DNA of 64,000 bases from positions 2,108,001 to 2,172,000 of the forward strand of contig NZ_CP088022.1 in assembly GCF_013373795.3 (NCBI RefSeq). The letters are read 5' to 3'. Below the pieces are notes generated by a model, which worked only from the letters and a program-made list of their open reading frames with translations, was not told the origin of the DNA and ran no database searches. The translations under genes and the position numbers were made by a program. The stretch is from Bradyrhizobium quebecense (lineage in GTDB: Bacteria; Pseudomonadota; Alphaproteobacteria; Rhizobiales; Xanthobacteraceae). Positions within the stretch are counted from its first letter, which is position 1; each line of letters opens with the position of its first letter. This document shows positions 52,218 to 61,486 of this stretch, one piece after another.

Positions 52218-53813
52218 ATGGACTGGTCGCAACACGCACTTCCGCTGATGCGGCTCGAGCCGCGCTTCGGCGACCGCGTCGTGCCGGCGTTTGCCGAGCG
52301 GCCGGCCAGCCTTTGGGCGATGATCGCAGACGCCGTCGCGCAGAATGGCGACGGCGAGGCGCTGGTCTGCGGCGAGCGGCGCCTCTCCTGGCGCGAGGTT
52401 GCCGAGCAATCGGCGAAGGTCGCAGCCGGCTTTGCAAAGCTTGGCCTCGCGCCCGGCGACCGCGTCGCGATCCTGCTCGGCAACCGCATCGAGTTCGTGC
52501 TGACGATGTTCGCCGCCGCCCATGCTGGCCTCGTCACGGTGCTGCTCTCGACGCGCCAGCAGAAGCCCGAGATCGCCTATGTGTTGAACGATTGCGGCGC
52601 GAAGGTTCTGGTCCATGAGGCCGCGCTTGCCGATCGCATCCCCGACGCCGCCGACATTCCCGGCCTCGAGCATCGCATCTCGGTCAGCGACGACAGCGCG
52701 TCGCAATTCGCCGGCCTGCGCGACAATGCTCCGGCGCAGGCGCCGGCGGAGGTGAGGGAAGAGGACACCGCGATGATCCTCTACACCTCAGGCACCACGG
52801 GCCGGCCGAAGGGCGCGATGCTCGCCCATTGCAACATTATCCACTCGTCGATGGTGTTCGCGTCCTGCCTGAAGCTGACCAAGGCCGATCGCTCGATCGC
52901 CGCGGTGCCGCTCGCGCATGTCACCGGCGCGGTCGCCAACGTCACCACCATGGCGCGCTCTGCCGGCGCGCTGATCATCATGCCGGAGTTCAAGGCGTCG
53001 GAGTATCTGAAGGTCGCGGCGCGCGAGCGGGTCAGCTACACGGTGATGGTGCCGGCGATGTACAATCTCTGCCTGATGCAGCCGGATTTCGACAGCTACG
53101 ATCTGTCGAGCTGGCGCATCGGCGGCTTCGGCGGCGCGCCGATGCCGGTTGCGACCATCGAAAAGCTCGACGCCAAGATTCCCGGGCTCAAGCTCGCGAA
53201 TTGCTACGGCGCGACCGAGACCACGTCACCCTCGACCTTGATGCCGGGTGAACTGACCGCGGCGCATATCGACAGCGTCGGTCTGCCGTGTCCCGGCGCC
53301 GAGATCGTCGTAATGGGCGCCGATGGCCGCGAGGTGCCGCGCGGCGCGATCGGCGAGCTCTGGATCCGCAGCGCTTCCGTCATCAAGGGCTACTGGAATA
53401 ATCCGAAGGCGACCGCCGAAAGCTTCACGGCCGGCTTCTGGCATTCCGGCGATCTCGGCTCGGTCGATGGCGAAAACTTCGTCCGCGTGTTCGATCGCCA
53501 GAAGGACATGATCAACCGCCGCGGCCTGAAGATCTATTCCGCAGAGGTCGAGTCCGTGCTTTCAGGCCATCCGGCCGTGGTCGAGAGCGCGATCATCGCA
53601 AAGCCGTGCCCGGTGCTCGGCGAGCGTGTCCACGCCGTGATCGTGACCCGCACCGACGTGAGTGCCGAGAGCCTGCGCACCTGGTGCGCCGAGCGTCTCT
53701 CCGACTACAAGGTGCCGGAGACGATGGTGCTGACATCGGACCCGCTGCCGCGCAACGCCAACGGCAAGGTGATCAAGCGCCAGCTGCGGGAAAGCATCTC
53801 GACAGGGGCATAG
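52218..53813 (+). CDS. Acyl-CoA synthetase (class I adenylate-forming enzyme)
   Basis: 531 residues. The AMP-binding motifs are clear: ILYTSGTTGRPKGAMLAH (A3), YGATETTSPS (A5), SGDLGSVDGENFVRVFDRQK (A7-A8) and the catalytic lysine in NANGKVIKRQLR near the C-terminus. Length and motif set fit medium/long-chain or aromatic acyl-CoA ligases. It starts ten bases after panB, so it probably belongs to the same transcript, although no pathway link is evident. Confidence 0.88.
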   Translation: MDWSQHALPLMRLEPRFGDRVVPAFAERPASLWAMIADAVAQNGDGEALVCGERRLSWREVAEQSAKVAAGFAKLGLAPGDRVAILLGNRIEFVLTMFAAAHAGLVTVLLSTRQQKPEIAYVLNDCGAKVLVHEAALADRIPDAADIPGLEHRISVSDDSASQFAGLRDNAPAQAPAEVREEDTAMILYTSGTTGRPKGAMLAHCNIIHSSMVFASCLKLTKADRSIAAVPLAHVTGAVANVTTMARSAGALIIMPEFKASEYLKVAARERVSYTVMVPAMYNLCLMQPDFDSYDLSSWRIGGFGGAPMPVATIEKLDAKIPGLKLANCYGATETTSPSTLMPGELTAAHIDSVGLPCPGAEIVVMGADGREVPRGAIGELWIRSASVIKGYWNNPKATAESFTAGFWHSGDLGSVDGENFVRVFDRQKDMINRRGLKIYSAEVESVLSGHPAVVESAIIAKPCPVLGERVHAVIVTRTDVSAESLRTWCAERLSDYKVPETMVLTSDPLPRNANGKVIKRQLRESISTGA

Positions 53814-53970
53814 GCCGGCGTAGGACAAACTTCCCCGGTTAACGCTTTGATCCGCCTCGCTTTGCCTTGCCTCCGCCACACCGTTAGGGTAACGCCGCCG
53901 CGATGTGGGGATCGGGTAGGGGCTGCGCTCCGCCCAGATTCGCGGTCCCGAGGGGATGGGATAGCCTTAA

Positions 53971-54627
53971 GTGTCTGAATTATTTGACGAAGTCGACGAG
54001 GAAGTCCGTCGCGATCAGCTCAAGAAGCTGTGGGACAAGTACTCGCTTTTCATCATCGCGCTGGCGATCCTGGTGGTCGCGGGCGTCGGTGGCTGGCGTG
54101 GCTACCAATATCTCGAGGGTAAGAAGGCCGCCGAGGCCGGCGCGGCGTTCGACCGCGCCGTTGAGCTGTCGGACCAGAACAAGCACGCCGAGGCCGAGGT
54201 CGCGTTTGCCGACCTGATCAACAAGGCGCCGTCCGGCTACCGCAATCTGGCGAGGCTGCGCATGGCCGCCGAGCTCGCGACCCGCGATCAGCCGGCCGCT
54301 GCGAAACTCTATGACGAGATCGCGGCCGACCGCAGCGTCGGTGGCCCCGATCGGGATCTGGCGCGGATCCGTGCCGCGCAGATGGTGATGGACACCACGA
54401 CCTATCCGAACATGGTGCAACGGCTCGAGGCGATGGCGACGTCGAAGGACTCGACGTTCCGCCACTCCGCGCGCGAGCTGCTGGCGCTGTCGGCCTGGCG
54501 CGCCAACGATGCCACCGCCGCGCGGCAGTGGCTCGACCAGATAGCCAATGACGGCGAGACACCGCCGAGCCTGCGTTCGCGCGCCGAAGCGCTGCAGGCA
54601 TTGTTGCCGCCGGTCGCGAAGAGCTGA
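53971..54627 (+). CDS. YfgM-like ancillary SecYEG/TPR membrane protein
   Basis: 218 residues from GTG 53971. A short cytoplasmic N-terminus (SELFDEVDEEVRRDQLKKLW) precedes one membrane helix (LFIIALAILVVAGVGGW) and periplasmic TPR-like repeats (AGAAFDRAVELSDQNKHAEA; RNLARLRMAAELATRD). This matches the TPR_21/YfgM proteins that sit beside the Sec translocon and lie next to bamB and der in many genomes. Der follows two genes later, which fits that synteny. Confidence 0.85.
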   Translation: MSELFDEVDEEVRRDQLKKLWDKYSLFIIALAILVVAGVGGWRGYQYLEGKKAAEAGAAFDRAVELSDQNKHAEAEVAFADLINKAPSGYRNLARLRMAAELATRDQPAAAKLYDEIAADRSVGGPDRDLARIRAAQMVMDTTTYPNMVQRLEAMATSKDSTFRHSARELLALSAWRANDATAARQWLDQIANDGETPPSLRSRAEALQALLPPVAKS

Positions 54628-54665
54628 CTTGGCGCGCGAAACCCGAGTTGAGTGAGAGATCGACC

Positions 54666-55223
54666 ATGCGCCGCTCGCAACGCCTGATCGCAGCCGCAGT
54701 TCTGACAGCGCTTTGCAGCGTGCTGGCCGGCTGCGGCGGTGGCGGCATGTCCAATTTCGATCCGAGCGACCTGCTCGACTTCCTCGACACCAAGAAGAAG
54801 CTGGCCGGCGACCGCAAGCCGGTGTTCCCGGAAGGCGTGCCCGGCCTCGAGCAGGGCGTGCCGAAGGATTTGTACAAGGGCTCGCAGCAGGAGCAGCTCG
54901 ACCAGCAGAACGCCGCGGCAGCGGCCGCCGCCCAGCCGGCTCCGCCGCCGGAGCCGCCGAAGGGCGCCAAGAAGCACACCAAGCGCGCCGCGCCGGCCGC
55001 GGATCAGGCGGCTGCTCCCGACGCGGCGGCGCCGGAAGAGGGCGCGCCCGCCGCGCTGCCGCCCGAGCCGAAGCCGAAGAAGATCGTCCGCCGCCGCACC
55101 ACCGCGCCGACGGCCGACGACCAGCAGGCGCAGCCTGCGGCGCCGGCCCAGCAGACCCAGACCACGCAACAATCCGGCGGCGCGTTCCCCGCGCCGCTAC
55201 CGAGCGGCGGATTTAGCCGCTAG
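54666..55223 (+). CDS. Pro/Ala-rich lipoprotein between yfgM-like and der genes
   Basis: 185 residues. Lipoprotein signal: MRRSQRLIAAAVLTALCSVL ending AGC, with the lipobox LAGC. The mature part starts GGGGMSNFDPSDLLDFLDTK and becomes a low-complexity Ala/Pro/Lys tract with AAAAAAAQPAPPPEPPKG and EPKPKKIVRRRTT. In other bacteria the bamB gene is found at this position, but no PQQ-like propeller is present. It may be a divergent outer-membrane assembly lipoprotein. ATG 54666 is preferred over the earlier frame opening. Confidence 0.7.
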   Translation: MRRSQRLIAAAVLTALCSVLAGCGGGGMSNFDPSDLLDFLDTKKKLAGDRKPVFPEGVPGLEQGVPKDLYKGSQQEQLDQQNAAAAAAAQPAPPPEPPKGAKKHTKRAAPAADQAAAPDAAAPEEGAPAALPPEPKPKKIVRRRTTAPTADDQQAQPAAPAQQTQTTQQSGGAFPAPLPSGGFSR

Positions 55224-55276
55224 GCTCCTGCTTCAATTCATTAGACGCGCGCCGCGCCGCGGCGCCGGGATGATCC

Positions 55277-56659
55277 ATGTCCTTTACCATCGCCATTATC
55301 GGCCGGCCCAATGTCGGAAAGTCGACGCTGTTCAACCGGCTGGTCGGCCAGAAGCTCGCGCTGGTGGACGACGAGCCCGGCGTGACCCGCGATCGCCGCG
55401 AGGGCCAGGCCCGGCTCTACGATCTCGACTTCACCATCATTGACACCGCGGGGCTCGATGAGGGCGCCAAGGGCTCGCTGACGGCGAGGATGCAGGAACA
55501 GACCGAAACCGCGATCGCGCTCGCCGACGCCCTGATGTTCGTGATCGACGCCCGCGTCGGCCTGACGCCGACCGATCGCGCCTTCGCCGACTTCGCCCGC
55601 AAGGCCAACAAGCCGGTGGTGCTGGTCGCCAACAAGGCCGAGGGCAAGCATGGTGAGATCGGCGCGATGGAATCCTACGCGCTCGGCCTCGGCGATCCCG
55701 TGCAGATCTCGGCCGAGCACGGCGAGGGCATGGGAGACCTCCACGAGGCGCTGAGCGCGCTGGTGCCCGCGACACCAGAGGAAGACGACGAGGTCGAGGA
55801 CGACGAGGACATCTCGGAGGAGGAGGCCGCGCAGCGCCCGATCCGCGTCGCCATCGTCGGCCGGCCCAACGCCGGCAAGTCGACGCTGATCAATCATCTG
55901 CTCGGCGAGGAGCGGCTGCTGACCAGCCCCGAGGCCGGCACCACGCGCGATTCCATCGCGGTCGAGATCACCTGGCAGGGCCGCCAGTTCCGCGTGTTCG
56001 ATACCGCCGGCCTGCGCCGCCGCTCGCGGATCGAGGAGAAGCTGGAAAAGCTCTCGGTCGCGGATGCGTTGCGTGCGGTGCGCTTCGCCGAAGTCGTCGT
56101 GATGATGATGGACTCGCAGAACAAGTTCGAGGAGCAGGATCTGCGCATCGCCGATCTGGTCGAACGCGAAGGCCGCGCGATCGTGCTCGCGGTCAACAAA
56201 TGGGACCTCGTCGAGCGCAAGCCCAACCAGATCTCGCAGCTGCGCACCGATGCCGACCACTGGCTGCCGCAGGTCAAGGGCGTGCCGATCGTCGCCGTCT
56301 CCGGCCTGATGGGTGAGGGCATCGACCGCCTGATGATTGCGATCCAGGAGGCCTATGCGGTCTGGAACCGGCGCTTGCCGACCGCGGGGCTCAATCGCTG
56401 GTTCGAGCAGGCGATCCAGGCCAACCCGCCGCCAGCCGTCTCAGGCCGCCGGCTGAAGCTGAACTACATCACGCAAGTGAAGGCGCGGCCGCCGAGCTTC
56501 GTTCTGTTCTGCTCGCGCGCCGATGCGATCCCGAGATCCTATCTGCGCTACCTCACCAACTCGCTGCGCGAGACCTTCGATCTGCCGGGCACGCCGATCC
56601 GGATCACGCTGCGCGAGAAGGCCAATCCGTTCGCCTACAAGCGCAAACGGCCGTCGTGA
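55277..56659 (+). CDS. der: Ribosome biogenesis GTPase Der (EngA)
   Basis: 460 residues with two GTPase domains in tandem: first G1 GRPNVGKST (9-17) and second GRPNAGKST, each followed by G3 DTAGL and G4 NKAE or NKWD. An acidic linker ([17 protein letters not shown]) joins them, and the C-terminal KH-like domain ends with FAYKRKRPS. Double-GTPase architecture is unique to Der, needed for 50S subunit assembly. Its stop overlaps the start of the next gene by four bases. Confidence 0.95.
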   Translation: MSFTIAIIGRPNVGKSTLFNRLVGQKLALVDDEPGVTRDRREGQARLYDLDFTIIDTAGLDEGAKGSLTARMQEQTETAIALADALMFVIDARVGLTPTDRAFADFARKANKPVVLVANKAEGKHGEIGAMESYALGLGDPVQISAEHGEGMGDLHEALSALVPATPEEDDEVEDDEDISEEEAAQRPIRVAIVGRPNAGKSTLINHLLGEERLLTSPEAGTTRDSIAVEITWQGRQFRVFDTAGLRRRSRIEEKLEKLSVADALRAVRFAEVVVMMMDSQNKFEEQDLRIADLVEREGRAIVLAVNKWDLVERKPNQISQLRTDADHWLPQVKGVPIVAVSGLMGEGIDRLMIAIQEAYAVWNRRLPTAGLNRWFEQAIQANPPPAVSGRRLKLNYITQVKARPPSFVLFCSRADAIPRSYLRYLTNSLRETFDLPGTPIRITLREKANPFAYKRKRPS

Positions 56660-57903
56660 GCGGGAGCGCTGAAGTTGACCCTGCGGCCATGCCGCAGGCA
56701 CGCAGCGGCGCCGTGGCCTTCATCTTCATCACGCTCCTGCTCGACATGCTCGCGCTCGGGATCATCATCCCGATCCTGCCCAAGCTGATCGAAGGCTTCG
56801 TCAACAACGACACCGCCAACGCCGCGCGTATCTTCGGCGTGTTCGGCTCGATCTGGGCGTTGATGCAGTTCGTCTGCTCGCCGATCCTGGGCGCGCTGTC
56901 CGATCGCTTCGGCCGCCGTCCGGTGGTGCTGCTGTCGAATTTCGGCCTTGCCGCGGACTATGTGCTGATGGCGCTGGCGCCGAACCTGATCTGGCTGTTC
57001 ATCGGGCGGGCGATCTCGGGCATCACCTCGTCGAGCATCTCGACCGTGTTCGCCTATATCGCCGACGTCACCGCGCCGGAGCAGCGCGCCGCGATGTTCG
57101 GCAAGATCGGCGTCGCGTTCGGCGCGGGCTTCATCCTGGGACCTGCGCTGGGCGGCCTGCTCGGCGAGATCGATCCGCGGCTGCCGTTCTGGGCGGCGGC
57201 GGGCCTGAGCTTCGTCAACGGCCTCTATGGCCTGTTCATCCTGCCGGAATCGCTCCCGGTCGAGCGGCGCGCGCCGTTCAAATGGAAGAGCGCCAATCCG
57301 ATCGGCGCGTTGCATTTCCTGCGCGCGAACCGGACGCTGGCCGGCCTGTCGCTGGCGACCTTCTTCGGCCAGCTCGCGCATGTCGTGCTGCCCTCGGTGT
57401 TCGTGCTGTACGCCACCTATCGCTATGGCTGGGATACCGGCACCGTCGGCGCCACGCTCGCGCTGGTCGGCCTCTGCGGCATGATCGTGCAGGGCGCGGC
57501 GATCGGCCCGATCGTGCAGCGCCTCGGCGAGCGCAACGCGTTGTTCCTCGGCCTCGTCTGCGGCGCCTTGGGCTTTTTGATCTTTGGCGCGGCACCGACC
57601 GGGCAACTGTTCTGGATCGGCATTCCCGTGATGGCGTTCTGGGGCATCTCGGGCGCCGCGACGCAGGCCCTGACGACGCAACTCGTCGCCGCCGATCAAC
57701 AAGGCCAGTTGCAGGGCGCGACATCGAGCGTGCAGAGCATGTCGGAATTGATCGGCCCGTTCCTGTTCACGCTGACCTTCGCCTATTTCATCGGCGACAA
57801 CGTGCCGGTGAAGCTGCCCGGTGCGCCGTTCTATCTGGCCGGTGCGCTGCTGCTGCTCGCGCTCGCCATTGCGTGGCGCGCAACGGCGGCGAAGAAAACG
57901 TAG
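56656..57903 (+). CDS. TetA/TCR-like MFS exporter
   Basis: 415 residues from GTG 56656, which overlaps the der stop. Helix 1 reads [20 protein letters not shown], followed by LPKLIEGF and the MFS signature [41 protein letters not shown] covers motif C and the loop 4-5 region. This resembles tetracycline-type drug:proton antiporters but also their housekeeping relatives in rhizobia, so resistance should not be assumed. A palindromic hairpin follows the stop. Confidence 0.87.
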   Translation: MSGSAEVDPAAMPQARSGAVAFIFITLLLDMLALGIIIPILPKLIEGFVNNDTANAARIFGVFGSIWALMQFVCSPILGALSDRFGRRPVVLLSNFGLAADYVLMALAPNLIWLFIGRAISGITSSSISTVFAYIADVTAPEQRAAMFGKIGVAFGAGFILGPALGGLLGEIDPRLPFWAAAGLSFVNGLYGLFILPESLPVERRAPFKWKSANPIGALHFLRANRTLAGLSLATFFGQLAHVVLPSVFVLYATYRYGWDTGTVGATLALVGLCGMIVQGAAIGPIVQRLGERNALFLGLVCGALGFLIFGAAPTGQLFWIGIPVMAFWGISGAATQALTTQLVAADQQGQLQGATSSVQSMSELIGPFLFTLTFAYFIGDNVPVKLPGAPFYLAGALLLLALAIAWRATAAKKT

Positions 57904-57911
57904 CTTCGTAG

Positions 57912-57937
57912 GGTGGGTTAGCGAAGCTTAACCCACC
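57912..57937. repeat. GGTGGGTTA-type palindrome between convergent genes
   Basis: GGTGGGTTA and TAACCCACC flank a GC-GAA-GC centre, giving a near-perfect hairpin. A partial repeat GGTGGGTTACGGCC follows at 57961. It belongs to the same group of CGTAGGRTGGGT... elements as that at 61386-61471. Positioned between the MFS exporter and the convergent NTF2-like gene. Confidence 0.6.
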
Positions 57938-57980
57938 ATTGCCTCCGCGGTAAGAAGGTTGGTGGGTTACGGCCTACATC

Positions 57981-58373
57981 TTAATCAGTCGCCGGCACCG
58001 AATGGTGTTCGTGCGTGATCCGCCAGCCGCCACCAACTTTGCGCAGTCCGATCGTGAGCCGGAACTGGAACGTGTCGTCGAGCGGACCGCACCGCATCAC
58101 TGCAACGGCAAAGGCGACGTCATCGCCGGCCGTGATCGCGATGTCCTCGATATCGAAGGCGTAGGAGGAACGCTGACAGCCGAAGAACAGATCCCAGGTC
58201 TTCCTGTACGCATCAAGTCCGCGTGACTGGAACGGCGGCGGCACGTCGAACATCACGATGTCCTGATCGTGATGGGCGAGGACGCCCGCATAGTCGTGCC
58301 GGCGGACCGCGTCCGCCCAAGCTTCGATGATTGTTCTGACTTCGGTTTCTGCCCTGTGGCGCTGCTGTGTCAT
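57981..58373 (-). CDS. NTF2/SnoaL-like protein
   Basis: 130 residues. EVRTIIEAWADAVRRHDYAG, followed by VLAHHDQDIVMFDVPPPF, and the C-terminal GLRKVGGGWRITHEHHSVP are typical of the DUF4440/SnoaL-like fold, as in SgcJ/EcaC and YybH. These form a cone-shaped pocket for small ligands. Its start codon is 117 bases from the palindrome at 58490, which may be its operator. Confidence 0.85.
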   Translation of the reverse strand: MTQQRHRAETEVRTIIEAWADAVRRHDYAGVLAHHDQDIVMFDVPPPFQSRGLDAYRKTWDLFFGCQRSSYAFDIEDIAITAGDDVAFAVAVMRCGPLDDTFQFRLTIGLRKVGGGWRITHEHHSVPATD

Positions 58374-58489
58374 CGTTCGCGTGCTCCGAGTGTTGGCTGA
58401 TCGATGCTTCGAGGACGAATGCGAGGGCGCCGATCCGACACGCCGCTGCGTCTGGGCCGGATCTTGCGGATTGCGTCATCTTGCCTGTT

Positions 58490-58513
58490 TACAAACCATC
58501 CGGTTGGTTTGTA
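58490..58513. promoter_or_regulatory. 24-base palindrome, probable TetR operator 1
   Basis: TACAAACCATCC and GGTTGGTTTGTA are inverted copies with one mismatch in twelve. It lies between the divergent NTF2-like gene and the 58576 gene, and 518 bases before the TetR gene. The half-site TACAAACCAAC recurs at 59933. Confidence 0.65.
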
Positions 58514-58575
58514 TAAGGCTGATACTGGATGAAGATGCGCGCCTCGTTCCCTGAGGCCGCCTCGGCAGGAGGAGC

Positions 58576-58872
58576 ATGGTGGACGACGAGGCCGTTGATA
58601 TCTGCGATGAGTTGACCCGCTTCAGCGACGCGCAGGCGGCGCTGCTGACGTCGCGGGGCCTGGTTTATCTCACCGACCTGAAGCTTGATGGCAACAGGCA
58701 TGGCACGATCGTCGCCGCCAGTTATGCCGACGCGGAATCGGTTGCCCGCCGCCGTGGCCGGGGAGAGAAGGTCATCGGCCGAATGGCTCACGGATTCCTT
58801 CACGGCCTGCGCCGCCGCCTGCTGCAAAAGGTGCGCGGCACCGGGAGCTGGTGTGCGCGAGCGACCGGGTAG
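58576..58872 (+). CDS. Small conserved protein of unknown function
   Basis: 98 residues. GGCAGGAGGAGC directly precedes the ATG. The product begins MVDDEAVDICDELTRFSDAQ and has a central LDGNRHGTIVAASYADAESV followed by ARRRGRGEKVIGRM. That central stretch resembles small muconolactone-isomerase/YCII-sized proteins in rhizobia (by recall). Palindrome 1 lies 62 bases upstream, so it may be under TetR control. No domain can be named firmly. Confidence 0.5.
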   Translation: MVDDEAVDICDELTRFSDAQAALLTSRGLVYLTDLKLDGNRHGTIVAASYADAESVARRRGRGEKVIGRMAHGFLHGLRRRLLQKVRGTGSWCARATG

Positions 58873-59030
58873 CGCGATGCTTGATTCGTCGAAGTGATGT
58901 GTGACCCGGAGCCGGCATTGGCTTTCGGGTACATCATTTGCGCTGCCAGGCGAGCTCCGATCCAGCGCTTGAGATTGACTGATGCCGCTGAGATACTGTG
59001 ATCTCACGCGACTCCTTCCTGAGTAATTCC

Positions 59031-59705
59031 ATGGATAATCCTTCCCGCTCCGAACGTTCCCGCAACGCCGCACTCGACGCCGCGATCACCATCGTGACGC
59101 GCGATGGTCCGGGGCGCCTGACGCTTGATGCGATCGCGCGCGAGAGCGGGCTCAGCAAGGGCGGCGTGATGCATCAGTTCCGCACCAAGGAAGCGGTGCT
59201 GCGCGCCTTGCTTGAGCAGCAGATGGCGCATTTCGAGGAGTTCTCGACCCGCTACCTCGAAAAGGCGCGCGCGACCACGGATCAGCCCGAACTGGCGGCG
59301 CAGATCGCAACGCTCCGGGAAGCGATCTCGACGCCGCGGGCCGGGGCATTCGCGCTGCTGGCTGCGATGAACGAGAATCCCGAATTGATGGCGATGCCGC
59401 GCGATGTCGACATCAAGAAGATCGCGCTGATGAAGGCCGAGGCGCGTGATCCGGATCTTGCGCTGCTGCGCTGGGCGGCAGCGCGGGGGCTGCTGCTGAG
59501 CTCGTTGTTCGGCCTGTCGTCGCTGACCGATGCCGAGCGCGACCGCCTGTTCGAGCGACTGCTCGACGACAGCAAGTGGACTGCGATCGAGCAGGGCGCA
59601 ACGGCGGCCGCAAAGCCATCCAAGGCGTCGGCGACACGCGCGGCATCGCCGCGGCCTGCGGGCGCACGGGCCGCAAAGCCGGCATCGGCGCGCAAGCGCG
59701 GCTGA
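59031..59705 (+). CDS. TetR family transcriptional regulator
   Basis: 224 residues from ATG 59031. The N-terminal helix-turn-helix is complete (NAALDAAITIVTRDGPGRLT; LDAIARESGLSKGGVMHQFR; TKEAVLRALLEQQ). The ligand domain resembles the TetR_C group with WAAARGLLLSSLFGLSSLTD. The C-terminus is a low-complexity Ala/Lys/Arg tail (PAGARAAKPASARKRG). Related palindromes lie on both sides of the gene. A strong hairpin terminates it. Confidence 0.88.
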   Translation: MDNPSRSERSRNAALDAAITIVTRDGPGRLTLDAIARESGLSKGGVMHQFRTKEAVLRALLEQQMAHFEEFSTRYLEKARATTDQPELAAQIATLREAISTPRAGAFALLAAMNENPELMAMPRDVDIKKIALMKAEARDPDLALLRWAAARGLLLSSLFGLSSLTDAERDRLFERLLDDSKWTAIEQGATAAAKPSKASATRAASPRPAGARAAKPASARKRG

Positions 59706-59729
59706 ATCTCCGGCGTGATCCGAAAGCAC

Positions 59730-59768
59730 AACGCCGCCCAAGCGGAATATGGATCGCTTGGCGGCGTT
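59730..59768 (+). terminator. Hairpin terminator after TetR gene
   Basis: AACGCCGCCCAAGCG and CGCTTGGCGGCGTT pair over about 14 bases with one bulged C, enclosing a ten-base loop. It begins 24 bases after the TetR stop. A U-tract is absent. Confidence 0.55.
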
Positions 59769-59932
59769 GGATCGTCACCGGGCCCCTGAAATCCCCGGCA
59801 ATTGGTGCGGTACCACAAGAGATACCGCGGGTTTGTGACAGCGCGCGACCGCCATTCGCGAAGCGGCCGCACCAGCTCCCACGGCAATTCGATCGCCGAA
59901 TTTTTCTGGTGCGTTTCCTGCGATTGCAACTT

Positions 59933-59956
59933 TACAAACCAACTGGTCGGTTTTAT
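59933..59956. promoter_or_regulatory. Probable TetR operator 2
   Basis: TACAAACCAACT then GGTCGGTTTTAT: the left half-site is nearly identical to operator 1, the right one is degenerate (7 of 12 positions symmetric). It lies about 140 bases before the DUF3313 gene, in a 390-base gene-free stretch (59706-60094) that otherwise holds only the TetR terminator. Confidence 0.5.
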
Positions 59957-60094
59957 AGTTGTTGCACTGAGGCAAGATCTGGCGGCGCCGTGAGGGCGAG
60001 CCAGATCGGCAGTGACGGCCGCAGCCGCACTTCAGCCCCGGACGCGGCTGCGGCCGAGCTGCTCTTCCGCTTTAGCTCGGATGAGGAGATTGGA

Positions 60095-60757
60095 ATGGAG
60101 AGCTCGATCGCCGCGCGCGGTCTGGGAGCGATGGCGCTTTGCGCCTTCGCCGGAGGATGTGCTGCCGTCACGCCGGTGGCTTATTCGGACGTGGCCTCGT
60201 CGGCCTATATGACGCCTGATACGTCCGACTCGTCGGGGCGTGTGCCGTATCGCTATGCGCCGCCGGTCGACTGGCGGAGCTACAACAAGGTGATGCTCGA
60301 TCCGGTCGTGATCTATCGCGGCGCGGATCGTCAGTTCGGCGACATGTCCGAGAAGGACAAGGAGACGCTCGCCGCCTACATGCAGACCCGCTTCGCCGAC
60401 AAATTGCGCGGCCGCTTCACGCTGGTGAACACGCGCGGGCCGAACACGTTCCGGCTGCGGCTGACGCTGACCGGCGCGGTCGCCAATACGCCGGTGCTCG
60501 GCACGCTGTCGCGCTTCGATATGGCCGGCGCGATCTATAATGGCGTGCAGGCCGCGCGTGACGGCGAGGGCACGATGACGGGCTCGGTGATCTATGCCGT
60601 CGAGATGTTCGACAGCTCGACCGCGCGCCTGCTCGGCGCTTACGTCAGCAAGCAATATCCCAACGCCTACGACATCAAGGCCAGTGTCGGCGATCTCGCC
60701 GCCGCCACCGCCGGCATCGACAAGGGTGCCGATGCCTTCATGGCGCAACTGAAGTGA
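60095..60757 (+). CDS. DUF3313 family lipoprotein
   Basis: 220 residues. The N-terminus MESSIAARGLGAMALCAFAG, then GCAAVTP, carries a plausible lipobox (FAGGC). The middle has DWRSYNKVMLDPVVIYRGAD and a C-terminal GDLAAATAGIDKGADAFMAQ, matching DUF3313 lipoproteins. ATG 60095 has a GAGGAGATTGG ribosome site; the long open frame upstream is not coding. It is followed after 47 bases by a DUF2147 gene, probably in one transcript under operator 2. Confidence 0.8.
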   Translation: MESSIAARGLGAMALCAFAGGCAAVTPVAYSDVASSAYMTPDTSDSSGRVPYRYAPPVDWRSYNKVMLDPVVIYRGADRQFGDMSEKDKETLAAYMQTRFADKLRGRFTLVNTRGPNTFRLRLTLTGAVANTPVLGTLSRFDMAGAIYNGVQAARDGEGTMTGSVIYAVEMFDSSTARLLGAYVSKQYPNAYDIKASVGDLAAATAGIDKGADAFMAQLK

Positions 60758-60804
60758 GCGCGTCGCGCGCCTCCTGCAATCCCGACAATGAAAGGTCCTG
60801 ACCG

Positions 60805-61371
60805 ATGAACTTTCTGGTTCGCATGTTTCTGCGCAGCCTCGTCGCCGCCTTGCTGATGAGCTCGACCGGCCGCGCCGAGACGATTGCGCCTGCCGATCCC
60901 AGCGGCACCTGGCTGACCGAGGACGGGCGCGCACGCATCCGCCTCGAGCGCTGCGGCGCCCCGCGTGACCGCATCTGCGGCTTCATCGTATGGATGAAGG
61001 ATCCGCTCGACCCTCGCGGCCAGCCGTTCCGCGACGGCTTCAATCCCGATCCCGGCAAGCGAACGCGCGCGCTGCTCGGCCACCAGCTGATCCTCGGATT
61101 GAAGCTGTCGCCGGAGGGCCGGTTCGACGGCGACATCTACAATGCCGAGGACGGCAAGTCCTATTCGGTCTCGCTGTGGCGTGACGCGTCCGACCGGCTG
61201 AAGCTCAAGGGATGCTTGCTCAAGCTGCTGTGCCAGACCCAGACCTGGACGCAGACGTTGGACGTTCAGCCCGGACAGCTCGTCGGTCTGACCGGCGACG
61301 CCGGCGGCCCGCGTGCCGACAGGGAATGGGCATCGCTGCCGCCGCCGGCGCGGAAGGCGGCGGCGAAGTGA
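60805..61371 (+). CDS. DUF2147 family periplasmic protein
   Basis: 188 residues. Signal peptide MNFLVRMFLRSLVAALLMSS, cleaved after GRA, then DPSGTWLTEDGRARIRLERC, GFIVWMKDPLDPRGQPFRDG and FDGDIYNAEDGKSYSVSLWR, the usual DUF2147 blocks forming a beta-barrel-like fold. Function unknown. Three cysteines in GCLLKLLCQTQTW and ERCGAPRDRICGF could form disulfides. Convergent with the orphan binding protein across a large palindrome. Confidence 0.82.
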   Translation: MNFLVRMFLRSLVAALLMSSTGRAETIAPADPSGTWLTEDGRARIRLERCGAPRDRICGFIVWMKDPLDPRGQPFRDGFNPDPGKRTRALLGHQLILGLKLSPEGRFDGDIYNAEDGKSYSVSLWRDASDRLKLKGCLLKLLCQTQTWTQTLDVQPGQLVGLTGDAGGPRADREWASLPPPARKAAAK

Positions 61372-61385
61372 TGGAATGCACAGTG

Positions 61386-61471
61386 CGTAGGATGGATAGA
61401 GCGAAGCGAAACCCATCGCGCCTGTGCACGCCTTCAAATGATGGGCTTCGCTGCGCTCTACCCATCCTACG
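61386..61471. repeat. Long inverted repeat (family C) between convergent genes
   Basis: Two 32-base arms, CGTAGGATGGATAGAGCGAA... and ...GCGCTCTACCCATCCTACG, match at all but a few positions and enclose a 22-base loop. The same arm type in shortened form occurs at 57907-57937. Probably a dispersed palindromic element, also serving as a bidirectional terminator. Confidence 0.75.
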
Positions 61472-61486
61472 AAGCCGACGACGCGC

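Noticed and set aside
54713..55443. Alternative plus-strand frames through the lipoprotein gene
   Set aside because: Produced by the repetitive Ala/Pro/Lys codons; only the frame with the lipobox has a signal peptide and a ribosome site.
56656..57903. Calling the MFS gene a tetracycline resistance determinant
   Set aside because: TetA-like motifs are shared by many housekeeping exporters, and the gene is coupled to der; resistance cannot be inferred.
58489..59073. Minus-strand frame opposite the 98-residue gene
   Set aside because: No ribosome site, low-complexity content, and the plus-strand gene has a much stronger start.
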